A stretch of 15,589 nt of DNA from Clostridia bacterium (GTDB taxonomy: Bacteria > Bacillota > Clostridia > Oscillospirales > CAG-382), in contig JAFYOG010000159.1 of assembly GCA_017560285.1 (NCBI GenBank), positions 1 through 15,589 of the forward strand. Reading direction: 5' to 3'. The translations under genes and the position numbers were made by a program. Below the pieces are notes generated by a model. That model was not told the origin of the DNA. It saw only the letters and a program-made list of their open reading frames with translations, and ran no database searches. Below are positions 1 through 6,331 of this stretch, piece by piece. The stretch's first letter is position 1. Each line of letters opens with the position of its first letter.

Positions 1-1
1 A

Positions 2-205
2 ATATATTTTGTCCATAATTGCAACCGCTATATATACGGCGATTTCAAAAAACATCACCTGTTTGGCGATGGGGACGAAAATTTAATAAGGTCTTCTGCA
101 GAATCGGTTTTCAGCAGCTATTATCAAGATACCCTTGGGCTCAATGATGATGCGTATTTCATTAATATTCACAACAACGGAATGGAAATAAGAATGGGAT
201 ATTAA
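2..205 (+). CDS. 3' end of an unrecognised protein gene (partial)
   Basis: The left edge of the window opens inside a reading frame of 67 codons that ends with TAA at 203-205. It is the only plus-strand frame without stops over this stretch. The visible C-terminus is polar and aromatic and ends in NNGMEIRMGY. It has no membrane segment and no motif I recognise. The gene is followed within about 20 bases by a strong terminator, as expected for the true end of a transcription unit. The family and the start cannot be known from this window. It could also be the tail of a degraded gene. Confidence 0.5.
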   Translation: MYFVHNCNRYIYGDFKKHHLFGDGDENLIRSSAESVFSSYYQDTLGLNDDAYFINIHNNGMEIRMGY

Positions 206-224
206 TAGGGTTTTATAAAAAATC

Positions 225-255
225 AAGAGCCTCTCTTTAGCGAGAGGCTCTTTTT
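225..255. terminator. Bidirectional hairpin terminator
   Basis: An 11-bp perfect stem (AAGAGCCTCTC at 225-235 with GAGAGGCTCTT at 242-252) encloses a 6-nt loop and runs into a T tract at 251-255. On the other strand the stem is followed by a T-rich stretch as well. It therefore can end both the plus-strand partial gene and the converging minus-strand membrane-protein gene, whose stop codon (254-256) overlaps the T tract. Confidence 0.85.
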
Positions 256-643
256 AATTACATAACCGCTTGTTAACGTATTCTGCCAAGGGTATAACGG
301 CACAGCTTAAAATCCCCCAAAGAAGGGTATACGCAGGGCATATCTGCCCAAGAAAATTTAAAGGGCTTGCGCTGTAATCCCAAACGTTAAGCTTTAAAAT
401 AAGGTTAAACAAAACCCCAAAGGCAAATTCCACGCAGGTTATGCCCAAAGCGCAAAGGGAAGCCTTAAAAACGAGCCTTTTCTTTTTGTATTTATCTGCG
501 ATTTTAGAAATAATAACAAAGCAAATCCCGCCTGCAAGTACCATTGTCCAATGGGTTCTGCCCCGATACAAAAGCTCTATGGCACCGTAGCCCATACCCC
601 CTGCGGTAAAAAACACCGTGTTCTTTTTTATCTTAATATCCAA
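254..643 (-). CDS. Small CmpB-like integral membrane protein (putative ABC-transporter type IV family)
   Basis: The 129-residue product is almost entirely hydrophobic, with about four membrane segments. Two conserved blocks point to the CmpB-like family (Pfam ABC_trans_CmpB): IELLYRGRTHWTM at residues 22-34, and a second block at about 71-112 with VEF, NVWDYS, PLNFLGQIC and LLWGIL. Members are often labelled putative ABC transporter permease, but no ATPase partner lies next to it and its substrate and biochemical role are not established. The start is TTG at 641-643. The next ATG, codon 17, would cut into the first membrane segment, and the G-rich right arm of the upstream terminator lies where a Shine-Dalgarno site would be. 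A GTG at codon 10 is an alternative start. It is probably a single-gene unit, since terminators lie on both sides. Confidence 0.7.
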   Translation of the reverse strand: MDIKIKKNTVFFTAGGMGYGAIELLYRGRTHWTMVLAGGICFVIISKIADKYKKKRLVFKASLCALGITCVEFAFGVLFNLILKLNVWDYSASPLNFLGQICPAYTLLWGILSCAVIPLAEYVNKRLCN

Positions 644-677
644 AAAATCACCCCGTTTAGGTTGCCCTCGGGGTGAT
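641..677 (-). terminator. Hairpin terminator after the HAD-like gene
   Basis: The stem ATCACCCCG (647-655) pairs with CGGGGTGAT (669-677). Read on the minus strand it is followed by a T run (revcomp of 642-646). It lies just downstream of the HAD-like gene. The G-rich arm sits immediately upstream of the TTG start of the next minus-strand gene and may also act as its ribosome binding site. Confidence 0.8.
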
Positions 678-685
678 AATTTTAT

Positions 686-1063
686 TTATATAAAATTCAA
701 AAGCTCGCTAAAGCTGTAAATTGTGGTATCGTAATATCCGTTGCCGTTATAAAGCAAAATAGGCGCCATTCCAACCTCTTCGGCAGAGTGAATGTTGGTT
801 ATATCGTTGTCTACAAAAATGCATTCCGCAGGCAAACAGCCCGTCTGCTCTATCGCTTTATCAAAAATAGCCAAGCTTGGCAGTTTAAGCCCCATTTCCG
901 CCCCGATAAATTTTTTATCAAAGGGTACGGGGGTATCTATATCCTCGTTAGCTATTAAATAAAGGTTGTATCTGCCCTTTATACCTTGGGCAAATTCCAA
1001 AAAATCCTCTAAATCAAAGCCCTTTTTCAGGTTTAAAAATATATTTTTATACTGTGTAATCAT
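686..1063 (-). CDS. HAD-like protein lacking the catalytic aspartate (probable pseudoenzyme or remnant)
   Basis: The 125-residue product has the C-terminal half of a haloacid dehalogenase-type Rossmann fold. CIFVDNDITNIHSAEEVGM (81-99) matches HAD motif IV, with its acidic pair followed by the usual N..GA..AGM-like tail. GLKLPSLAIFDKA (58-70) sits where motif III normally reads like GxRKPDPxIF, so the usual lysine position holds leucine. The N-terminus, YKNIFLNLKKG (5-15), has the hydrophobic spacing of motif I but lacks the DxD nucleophile. There is no cap domain, and full-length relatives are usually near 200 residues. I chose the ATG at 1061-1063 because GAGAGG lies 10 bases upstream and because the only longer frame, from 1120, would read straight through the terminator of the gene before it. 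Phosphatase activity is unlikely. It may be a binding protein or a decaying gene. Confidence 0.55.
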   Translation of the reverse strand: MITQYKNIFLNLKKGFDLEDFLEFAQGIKGRYNLYLIANEDIDTPVPFDKKFIGAEMGLKLPSLAIFDKAIEQTGCLPAECIFVDNDITNIHSAEEVGMAPILLYNGNGYYDTTIYSFSELLNFI

Positions 1064-1066
1064 AAC

Positions 1067-1113
1067 AAAAAAGCCTCTCGTGTGATAATTAATTTTATCA
1101 CCAAAAGGCTTTT
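1067..1113 (-). terminator. Two-part hairpin terminator after sdpI
   Basis: The outer stem AAAAGCCT (1069-1076) pairs with AGGCTTTT (1106-1113), and an inner stem GTGATAA (1082-1088) pairs with TTATCAC (1095-1101). On the minus strand the structure ends in six T residues (revcomp of 1067-1072). It lies 8-54 bases beyond the sdpI stop codon. Its distal arm supplies the GAGAGG that precedes the HAD-like gene. Confidence 0.75.
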
Positions 1114-1120
1114 GTGTCAA

Positions 1121-1768
1121 CTATTTATGCTTTCTGTAATAGATATAGGAATAAAACAAGGGGGGCAATACCGCAAGGAATATAAGGGCAAACAATAACC
1201 AAAACTTAACGGGGTGGGGTATAAATATCAAAGGCAACGCAAGTATTCCGCACACAACCCAAAGCTTGCCCGCAAAGCGGTGGGTGGCATCCCAGTTGGC
1301 TTCGCTTTTCATGGTCCAGGGAATTCTAATGCCGTATACGCGGTTTTGGGTCGCCTTGGGCATATAATTGCCTATAAATATAAACATTACCGCAATTAAA
1401 GGTAAAATAAAGTTGGAAACCTCAAAATCATATCCAAGGGCGGCGCCGAACACCGCACACTGCACTGCTATCGTAACGGCAGGCACTATCCAAAAAACAA
1501 TCTGCAAAACCTTTTTGTTTTGGCTTTTGTATCTTTTGTCAAAGCTTGTTGCAATCAAGCAAACAAAATGCAAGGCAAACATTATACAGGGCATAAGGAA
1601 CACCGCAACTCCCTTGCCCGCAAAGCTGTCGGGCTCGCCGTTTATGCCCCAATGAATAGGTACGCTTTCGGGCAGCTTATCCCACAAAATCAACCCCGCA
1701 ACAATGGGGGAAAGAATCAAAAGGGAAGAGATTAAAACCTTAATTTTATTATTCTTTATAAACGTCAT
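1121..1768 (-). CDS. sdpI: SdpI-family membrane immunity/signal protein
   Basis: The product has 215 residues and about six membrane segments. The N-terminal part (about 12-66) is a DUF1648 domain with the motif LPESVPIHWGINGEPDSFAG. The C-terminal part carries the SdpI signature at 134-170, with NYMPKATQNRVYGIRIPW followed by WDATHRFAGKLW. In Bacillus subtilis, SdpI protects cells from the secreted toxin SDP and, once it binds toxin at the membrane, sequesters the repressor SdpR. Length and domain order fit that protein. The gene overlaps the end of the SdpR gene by 20 bases and has GGGAG about 9 bases upstream of its ATG, so the two should be translationally coupled. No SdpABC-type toxin gene is present in the window. 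It may therefore answer to a foreign or distant toxin, or have another role, as is known for many DUF1648/SdpI proteins. Confidence 0.85.
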   Translation of the reverse strand: MTFIKNNKIKVLISSLLILSPIVAGLILWDKLPESVPIHWGINGEPDSFAGKGVAVFLMPCIMFALHFVCLIATSFDKRYKSQNKKVLQIVFWIVPAVTIAVQCAVFGAALGYDFEVSNFILPLIAVMFIFIGNYMPKATQNRVYGIRIPWTMKSEANWDATHRFAGKLWVVCGILALPLIFIPHPVKFWLLFALIFLAVLPPLFYSYIYYRKHK

Positions 1769-2036
1769 CTTCGCTGTCTCCCTTCAGGTTGGTAATCCAA
1801 AACATAATATCCTCTAAAACCGAGGTATTAAGACTGTAAAAAATAAATTTCCCTTCGCGGCTGTCTCTTATAAGGTCGGCCTCTTTTAACACCGATAAAT
1901 GTCTGGAAATGCTTGCGTCGGTAACCGTAAATTTATCGGCAATATCCCCCGCAGACATCCTGCCGTTCTTAAGCATAGCCAAAATCTCGCGGCGAATAGG
2001 GTCTGCCAAGGCTTTTAACGTATTTTGTATAGCCAT
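1749..2036 (-). CDS. sdpR: ArsR-family transcriptional repressor, SdpR-like
   Basis: This 95-residue protein is a single winged-helix domain of the ArsR/SmtB type. It opens with the typical LKALADPIRREILAML (7-22). The recognition helix region follows (about 28-51, with MSAGDIADKF and DASISRHLSVLKEA), then the beta wing (DSREGKFIFYSLN, 58-70). No paired metal-binding cysteines of ArsR or SmtB are visible, which fits the non-metal SdpR subgroup. It is the first gene of a two-gene unit with sdpI. A clear Shine-Dalgarno site (AAAGGAG) precedes the ATG at 2034-2036. The inverted repeat between its promoter and its start is the probable operator, so it should repress itself and sdpI until SdpI or a ligand removes it. 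Confidence 0.88.
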   Translation of the reverse strand: MAIQNTLKALADPIRREILAMLKNGRMSAGDIADKFTVTDASISRHLSVLKEADLIRDSREGKFIFYSLNTSVLEDIMFWITNLKGDSEDDVYKE

Positions 2037-2049
2037 TTAATCACGCTCC

Positions 2050-2074
2050 TTTAACATTTAACCTAAATGTTAAA
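2050..2074. promoter_or_regulatory. Inverted-repeat operator of the sdpR-sdpI unit
   Basis: A perfect 11-bp inverted repeat (TTTAACATTTA at 2050-2060 and TAAATGTTAAA at 2064-2074) has a 3-bp spacer. It lies just downstream of the -10 box, over the likely transcription start and ahead of the Shine-Dalgarno site. Its position and symmetry suit a dimeric ArsR-type repressor. Binding by SdpR is inferred. Confidence 0.75.
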
Positions 2075-2077
2075 TGT

Positions 2078-2106
2078 AGTATAGCATCGATTTTGTATAT
2101 TGTCAA
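2078..2106 (-). promoter_or_regulatory. Sigma-A-type promoter of sdpR-sdpI
   Basis: On the minus strand a consensus -35 TTGACA (2101-2106) and a -10 TATACT (2078-2083) are separated by exactly 17 bp. Transcription would begin inside the adjacent inverted repeat, so bound repressor would block it. Confidence 0.85.
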
Positions 2107-2110
2107 TAGG

Positions 2111-2144
2111 AAAATAAAAAACGGCAGGGAAATAACCCTGCCGT
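2111..2144 (-). terminator. Hairpin terminator after the TIM-barrel gene
   Basis: The perfect 9-bp GC-rich stem ACGGCAGGG (2121-2129) / CCCTGCCGT (2136-2144) has a 6-nt loop. On the minus strand it is followed by a T-rich tail (revcomp of 2111-2120). It lies 13 bases beyond the stop codon of the TIM-barrel gene and insulates it from the sdpR promoter. Confidence 0.9.
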
Positions 2145-2157
2145 AAATAAAATTCTA

Positions 2158-2994
2158 TTATTTTGCAGTAACTTCGGCAATAATCTTTTCAAGATATTCC
2201 TTAGCGGCGATAATATCCTTAGCCTGCTGTTCGCCTTCGATTTCGCGTTCGATGGTGATATAGCCGTTGTAGCCAAGCTCGTGCAAGCCCTTAATTACGC
2301 CGTAGAAATCAACCTTACCTTCGCCGATAGCGGTTTCAACACCAAGCTCGTGGCCGTTGGTGGGGTATCTGCCGTCCTTAGCGTGAAGGTTCTTTACGTA
2401 TTTACCAAATACGTCCAAAGCGTCTACGGGGTTAGCTCTGCCGTAAAGAATAACGTTTGCGGTATCAAGGTTAACACCAAGGTTATCTGCGCCAACCTGC
2501 TCGAAGCAACGAAGCATGGTAACGGGGGTTTCTTGGCCGGTTTCGAACAACAACCACTGGTCGTTAGCCTTAAGGTGGTCTGCAACTACCTTAACCGCAT
2601 CGCAGAAGGGAACGAACTGAGGGTCGAGAGGGTTTTCGGGAATAAAGCCCATGTGGGTAACAACGTTGGTAATGCCAAGCTTTTTAGCAAAGTCTGCGCC
2701 GTCGCAAAGGTTCTTTACGCGGGTTTCGCGGTATTGAACGGGAACCAAGCCCAAGGTTTCCTGACCTTCATAGAAGTTCCAAACCTGAGGACCTTCCCAA
2801 CCGCACCAGAATGCGGAAATTTCAACGCCGTATTCCTTTTGGTAATCCAAAATCTTCTGTGCGTTATCGTCGGTCCAGGTAGCGGGGTTCCAAGAAAGCA
2901 TCTGGCAGTTATCAAAGCCCTGCTCTCTTAAAACTCTAAACTGTTCGGGAATTTTTTCGATTTCTGTAAAGCTTACGCAAACGCCTATCTTCAT
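2158..2994 (-). CDS. Sugar phosphate isomerase/epimerase-like TIM-barrel protein
   Basis: The 278-residue product is a xylose isomerase-like TIM barrel (AP_endonuc_2 family), a group that includes sugar isomerases, epimerases and inositol-pathway enzymes. The expected metal and catalytic positions can be seen along the barrel strands: H114 in VVTHMG, E151 in LLFETG, D177 in GVNLDTAN, H204 in KNLHAKDG and E249 in YITIEREIEG. There is no signal peptide, so it is cytosolic. The start is the ATG at 2992-2994, which has AAGGAG 7 bases upstream. An in-frame extension to 3054 would read back through the promoter and is rejected. The gene stands alone between its own promoter and terminator, with no sugar transporter or kinase beside it, so the substrate is unknown. 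Confidence 0.85.
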   Translation of the reverse strand: MKIGVCVSFTEIEKIPEQFRVLREQGFDNCQMLSWNPATWTDDNAQKILDYQKEYGVEISAFWCGWEGPQVWNFYEGQETLGLVPVQYRETRVKNLCDGADFAKKLGITNVVTHMGFIPENPLDPQFVPFCDAVKVVADHLKANDQWLLFETGQETPVTMLRCFEQVGADNLGVNLDTANVILYGRANPVDALDVFGKYVKNLHAKDGRYPTNGHELGVETAIGEGKVDFYGVIKGLHELGYNGYITIEREIEGEQQAKDIIAAKEYLEKIIAEVTAK

Positions 2995-3025
2995 AATTAA
3001 CTCCTTAGTTTTTGTTATTAAAAAC

Positions 3026-3054
3026 ATTGTACCATAGTATTTTTTATAAGTCAA
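3026..3054 (-). promoter_or_regulatory. Sigma-A-type promoter of the TIM-barrel gene
   Basis: On the minus strand, TTGACT (3049-3054) and TACAAT (3026-3031) have a 17-bp spacer. The predicted start is about 25-30 bases upstream of the AUG. The -35 box follows directly on the terminator of the upstream ABC gene. Confidence 0.8.
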
Positions 3055-3060
3055 GGTGCA

Positions 3061-3106
3061 AAAAAAGATATGCTTTCCGTTTTTTCAGAAAGCATATCCG
3101 TTTTTT
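3061..3106. terminator. Hairpin terminator after the fused ABC transporter gene
   Basis: The perfect 11-bp stem GATATGCTTTC (3067-3077) / GAAAGCATATC (3088-3098) has T runs on both strands (3101-3106 on plus, revcomp of 3061-3066 on minus). It begins 2 bases beyond the stop codon of the ABC transporter gene. In this layout it works for the minus strand, where the T run comes right after the stem. Confidence 0.88.
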
Positions 3107-3107
3107 A

Positions 3108-6100
3108 TTATTCGGTTCTTAAAGCAACCACAGGGTCCTTCTTCGCCGCACTGCGGGAGGGGATAAGACCCGAAATAAGCGTAAGACCAACGCTTATTGC
3201 AACCAATATAAGCGCCGCGTTAAAGGGAAGTATTGCGCTAAGGTTGTTAATACCCGTTGCGGTATGCAAAATAAGGTTAATGGGAATACACAGCAAATAG
3301 GTTACCAAAATGCCCAACGCACCCGAGGTAAAGCCAACTATCATGGTTTCGGCATTGAACATGCTGGAAACGTCCCGCTTGGAAGCACCGATAGCACGCA
3401 AAATACCAATTTCCTTGGTTCTTTCCTGAACCGAGATAAGGGTAATTACGCCGATCATAATAGAAGAAACCACCAAGGAAATAGAAACGAATGCAATAAG
3501 CACGTAGGTAATAGCGTTAATAATGGTGGTGATAGAAGACATCATAATACCCAAATAGTCGGTATATTTAATCTGCTTCAATTCCTCTACGCTGTTGTTG
3601 TAGCTGTCGATAGCTTCTACTATAACGTCCTTGTTTTCAAAGGAAGCCGCAAAAAGATTAATCTTAGAAGGCGATTCCTTATCTACGTGGCCCATCTTAA
3701 TAAGGTTAAGCTCATAGGTAGAATCAGAAAACTTAACAACCGCATCGTAATAAGCAGCGCACTGCTCTAAGGTATAGGTAGGTAACGCCGCATCAAGCAT
3801 TGCCGCAAGCTCTTGGGGCTGCTTGCCCATAAACTGAGGCAGTACGTTGGCTGCATAGTCTGCTTTAATCTTTTCGGCAATAAGCTGTTTGCAGATTTCG
3901 TTAAATTCCTTTTCGCCAAGGGCTTGCAAATACGCAATAACCTCTTCGGCAGAAACCTTCATTTCTACAGCAAGTGCCTCGGCTATCATAGCCTCTATCT
4001 GGGGGCGGGTGTATGCGCCCAAGGTTTGCTCTATCTGAGCGTTAATAAATTCCTGTGTGGGAATAGAAGAAACTGCAATAAATATTTCCGCCTTGCCCTT
4101 TACGTCCATATCCTTAACGTATTTTTCAAAAGCCGCCTTTTTATCCTCGTCGGAAAGCGAACCGGTGGTGGAATTAAAGGGCAAGCCCGTAAGAATATCT
4201 ACGTTGGGGTTGGCAATCTGGTCGGCAATAATCTGCTTATCCTTGCCTTGCTCGATAATATAATCGGTAAGCTTGGTGGTATAGCACATACTGCCCTTTA
4301 TCATAGCCGCTTCCGCATCTTCCTTGGGGCGGATAATACCCGTAATCTTAAGGGGCATTGCGTTTTCGTAAAGGTATTGAACCCCTGCATCGGTATCGCG
4401 GTAATCGGCATAGCCGCCGTTAATATCGTCCTTGTGGTAGCAATCCGAATTAAGCACCAAACGGTATTCGGTATTAAGAATATCCTTGTAGCTCCACTTA
4501 TATTGCTTATGCTCTTCCAATTCGGTACCGTTAAGCGCCGCGTTGGCAAGGTTTGCAATATCGTCCTCGGAAAGCAAGCCCAGCGCGTAAAGAGTAACGT
4601 CATCAAGCTCGTTGTTTTCGTCAACCACAAGCACAATTTCGTCCTTTTCGTTGGGCCAGCTGCAGTTTGCGCCCTCAACCTCAATAAGCTCGTATTGCTC
4701 GAACACAAGGTCGTTAATAAGCGCGCCGTCCTTGCCGGGAAGAAGCTCTTCCCACATCTGCATCTGGTTCATCATGCTCATACTGCTCATTGCCGAGCTT
4801 GCGTTGCCGCCGCCTGCCGCTGTCATACCGTTCATTGCCGAAAAGTCAAGCTTCATATACTTAAGCATAAGGTCGGTAAACACCTTTTCCAAATTGCTGT
4901 GAAGTATGGTTCCGTCAACCGTTTCGGTAAATATTTGCAAATCTAAATTATAAGCGTACTGAATACCGTTTATAGCGGTAAATAAGGGCGATTCGGGGTT
5001 TGCGGTTTCCTTTTCCAAATATTCCTTAAACGCCTTTAGGTCGTTTTCCGAAACCTCGGTGTTTGTAAGAGCTTTAACAAGGTTGTAAAGCGCCTCTTTT
5101 TTATAAACCGCATCCTTATCGTGGTTTTCGCCTTCGCTATTAACGTCCAAAAATGCCTCGAACAAAGCGGTTAAATCCATTGCCGATTGCTCTAAGGTTA
5201 TGGGGTAAGCCGAAAGCGCGCTTTCCTGAACGTCGTTAATATAGGTTGTCATACCTTGGGAAACCGCCAAAATAAGAGCAATACCTATAATGCCTATAGA
5301 GCCTGCAAAAGAGGTAAGAATGGTTCTGCCCTTTTTGGTAAACAGGTTCTTTAAGGAAAGCATAAAAGCGGTAAAGAAGGACATAGAGGGCTTCTTTTCC
5401 TTTTTAGCCTTCTTGGGGGCGTCCTTAACAGCGCCGTCGTCTTCGGTATAAGGCATAGAATCGTCGGTAATAATGCCGTCAAGCATTTTAATAATGCGTG
5501 TGGAATATTTTTCTGCCAAATCGGGGTTATGGGTAACCATAATAACCAATCTGTCCTTGGAAACCTCTTTTAAAATTTCCATAACCTGCAGGCTGGTTTC
5601 GGTATCCAAAGCGCCGGTGGGCTCGTCGGCAAGAATAATATCGGGGTTGTTAACCAACGCTCTTGCAATGGCAACGCGCTGCATCTGACCGCCTGACATT
5701 TCGCCGGGCTTTTTATAAATCTGGTCCCCCAATCCAACCTGCTCCAAAGCCGCCTTTGCGCGGGCCTTGCGCTCGCTCTTGCTAACACCGGATAAGGTTA
5801 AAGCAAGCTCAACGTTCTGCAAAACCGTCTGGTGGGGTATAAGGTTATAGCTTTGGAACACAAAGCCTATAGAGTGGTTACGATAGGTATCCCAATCTCT
5901 GTCCTTGTATTTCTTTGTGGATGTGCCGTTAATAATAAGGTCGCCGTCGGTGTATCCGTCAAGCCCGCCGATAATGTTAAGCATAGTGGTCTTGCCGCAG
6001 CCGGAAGGACCTAAAATCGAAACAAATTCCGCAGTGCGGAATTCAAGGTTTATCCCCTTTAATGCGTGCACCGTACCGTTGCCCGCGGGGTAATCCTTTA

Positions 6101-6122
6101 CAATCCCCTTTAATCTAAGCAT
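3108..6122 (-). CDS. MacB-type ABC transporter, ATPase and FtsX permease fused in one chain
   Basis: The product has 1004 residues. Residues 1-220 are a complete ATP-binding domain: Walker A GPSGCGKTT (38-46), Q-loop Q90, signature MSGGQ (142-146), Walker B IILADEP (162-168) and H-loop H198. A lysine-rich linker (about 236-245) leads to the permease, which has the MacB layout. One membrane segment lies at about 268-290, followed by a roughly 570-residue extracytoplasmic region, then three segments at about 866-892, 925-950 and 965-987. The segment after the first of these contains the FtsX-like ERTKEIGILRAIGASKRDV (900-918). Such proteins usually act by mechanotransmission on envelope substrates, export peptides or antibiotics, or sense them. 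The substrate is unknown. An unusual methionine-rich stretch lies at 430-456. The ATG has GGAGG 7 bases upstream, and the gene has its own promoter and terminator. No periplasmic adaptor or two-component system is next to it. Confidence 0.9.
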   Translation of the reverse strand: MLRLKGIVKDYPAGNGTVHALKGINLEFRTAEFVSILGPSGCGKTTMLNIIGGLDGYTDGDLIINGTSTKKYKDRDWDTYRNHSIGFVFQSYNLIPHQTVLQNVELALTLSGVSKSERKARAKAALEQVGLGDQIYKKPGEMSGGQMQRVAIARALVNNPDIILADEPTGALDTETSLQVMEILKEVSKDRLVIMVTHNPDLAEKYSTRIIKMLDGIITDDSMPYTEDDGAVKDAPKKAKKEKKPSMSFFTAFMLSLKNLFTKKGRTILTSFAGSIGIIGIALILAVSQGMTTYINDVQESALSAYPITLEQSAMDLTALFEAFLDVNSEGENHDKDAVYKKEALYNLVKALTNTEVSENDLKAFKEYLEKETANPESPLFTAINGIQYAYNLDLQIFTETVDGTILHSNLEKVFTDLMLKYMKLDFSAMNGMTAAGGGNASSAMSSMSMMNQMQMWEELLPGKDGALINDLVFEQYELIEVEGANCSWPNEKDEIVLVVDENNELDDVTLYALGLLSEDDIANLANAALNGTELEEHKQYKWSYKDILNTEYRLVLNSDCYHKDDINGGYADYRDTDAGVQYLYENAMPLKITGIIRPKEDAEAAMIKGSMCYTTKLTDYIIEQGKDKQIIADQIANPNVDILTGLPFNSTTGSLSDEDKKAAFEKYVKDMDVKGKAEIFIAVSSIPTQEFINAQIEQTLGAYTRPQIEAMIAEALAVEMKVSAEEVIAYLQALGEKEFNEICKQLIAEKIKADYAANVLPQFMGKQPQELAAMLDAALPTYTLEQCAAYYDAVVKFSDSTYELNLIKMGHVDKESPSKINLFAASFENKDVIVEAIDSYNNSVEELKQIKYTDYLGIMMSSITTIINAITYVLIAFVSISLVVSSIMIGVITLISVQERTKEIGILRAIGASKRDVSSMFNAETMIVGFTSGALGILVTYLLCIPINLILHTATGINNLSAILPFNAALILVAISVGLTLISGLIPSRSAAKKDPVVALRTE

Positions 6123-6183
6123 TATAATTCCTCCATAAATATATAATAAAACGCAAAATACTTCATTATAAAAAGTATATTAA

Positions 6184-6211
6184 ATTATACACAAAAAAAC
6201 ATAATCGTCAA
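6184..6211 (-). promoter_or_regulatory. Promoter of the fused ABC transporter gene
   Basis: On the minus strand, TTGACG (6206-6211) and a consensus TATAAT (6184-6189) are 16 bp apart. The leader to the ATG is about 55 bases and shows no clear structure. The intergenic stretch 6123-6331 also holds the divergent promoter of the TetR gene and no further gene. Confidence 0.78.
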
Positions 6212-6263
6212 TACAAAACCCCTTATCTTCACAAAAAGTTGACATTTAATCCCAAAAATTCTA

Positions 6264-6292
6264 TTGACAAACCGCCCGAAATATGGTAAATT
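6264..6292 (+). promoter_or_regulatory. Promoter of the TetR gene
   Basis: TTGACA (6264-6269) and TAAATT (6287-6292) have a 17-bp spacer. Another TTGACA lies at 6239-6244 but has no good -10 box. Predicted transcription begins about at the palindrome at 6301. Confidence 0.65.
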
Positions 6293-6300
6293 ACCCCACG

Positions 6301-6318
6301 GCACACAGTGTGCTAAAA
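6301..6318. promoter_or_regulatory. Palindromic operator upstream of the TetR gene
   Basis: GCACAC-A-GTGTGC (6301-6313) is a perfect 6-bp inverted repeat with one central base, followed by TAAAA. It sits at the predicted transcription start. Nearly the same sequence recurs at 6944-6960 ahead of the aldehyde dehydrogenase gene. This pattern suits a TetR-type repressor controlling itself and a neighbour; binding is inferred. Confidence 0.7.
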
Positions 6319-6331
6319 GGCGGTGAAGTAA

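Noticed and set aside
1064..1120. A longer HAD-like protein starting at 1120
   Set aside because: The extra 19 codons would run through the sdpI terminator hairpin and resemble nothing in the family. The internal ATG at 1063 has a better site.
2281..2931. A 216-codon plus-strand frame opposite the TIM-barrel gene
   Set aside because: It is antisense to a gene with intact metal-binding residues, its own promoter and its own terminator. No domain is recognisable.
3813..4946. A 377-codon open frame on the plus strand inside the ABC transporter gene
   Set aside because: It lies fully antisense to a complete transporter gene with all ABC motifs and has no ribosome binding site or recognisable domain. 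It follows from the codon bias of the opposite strand.
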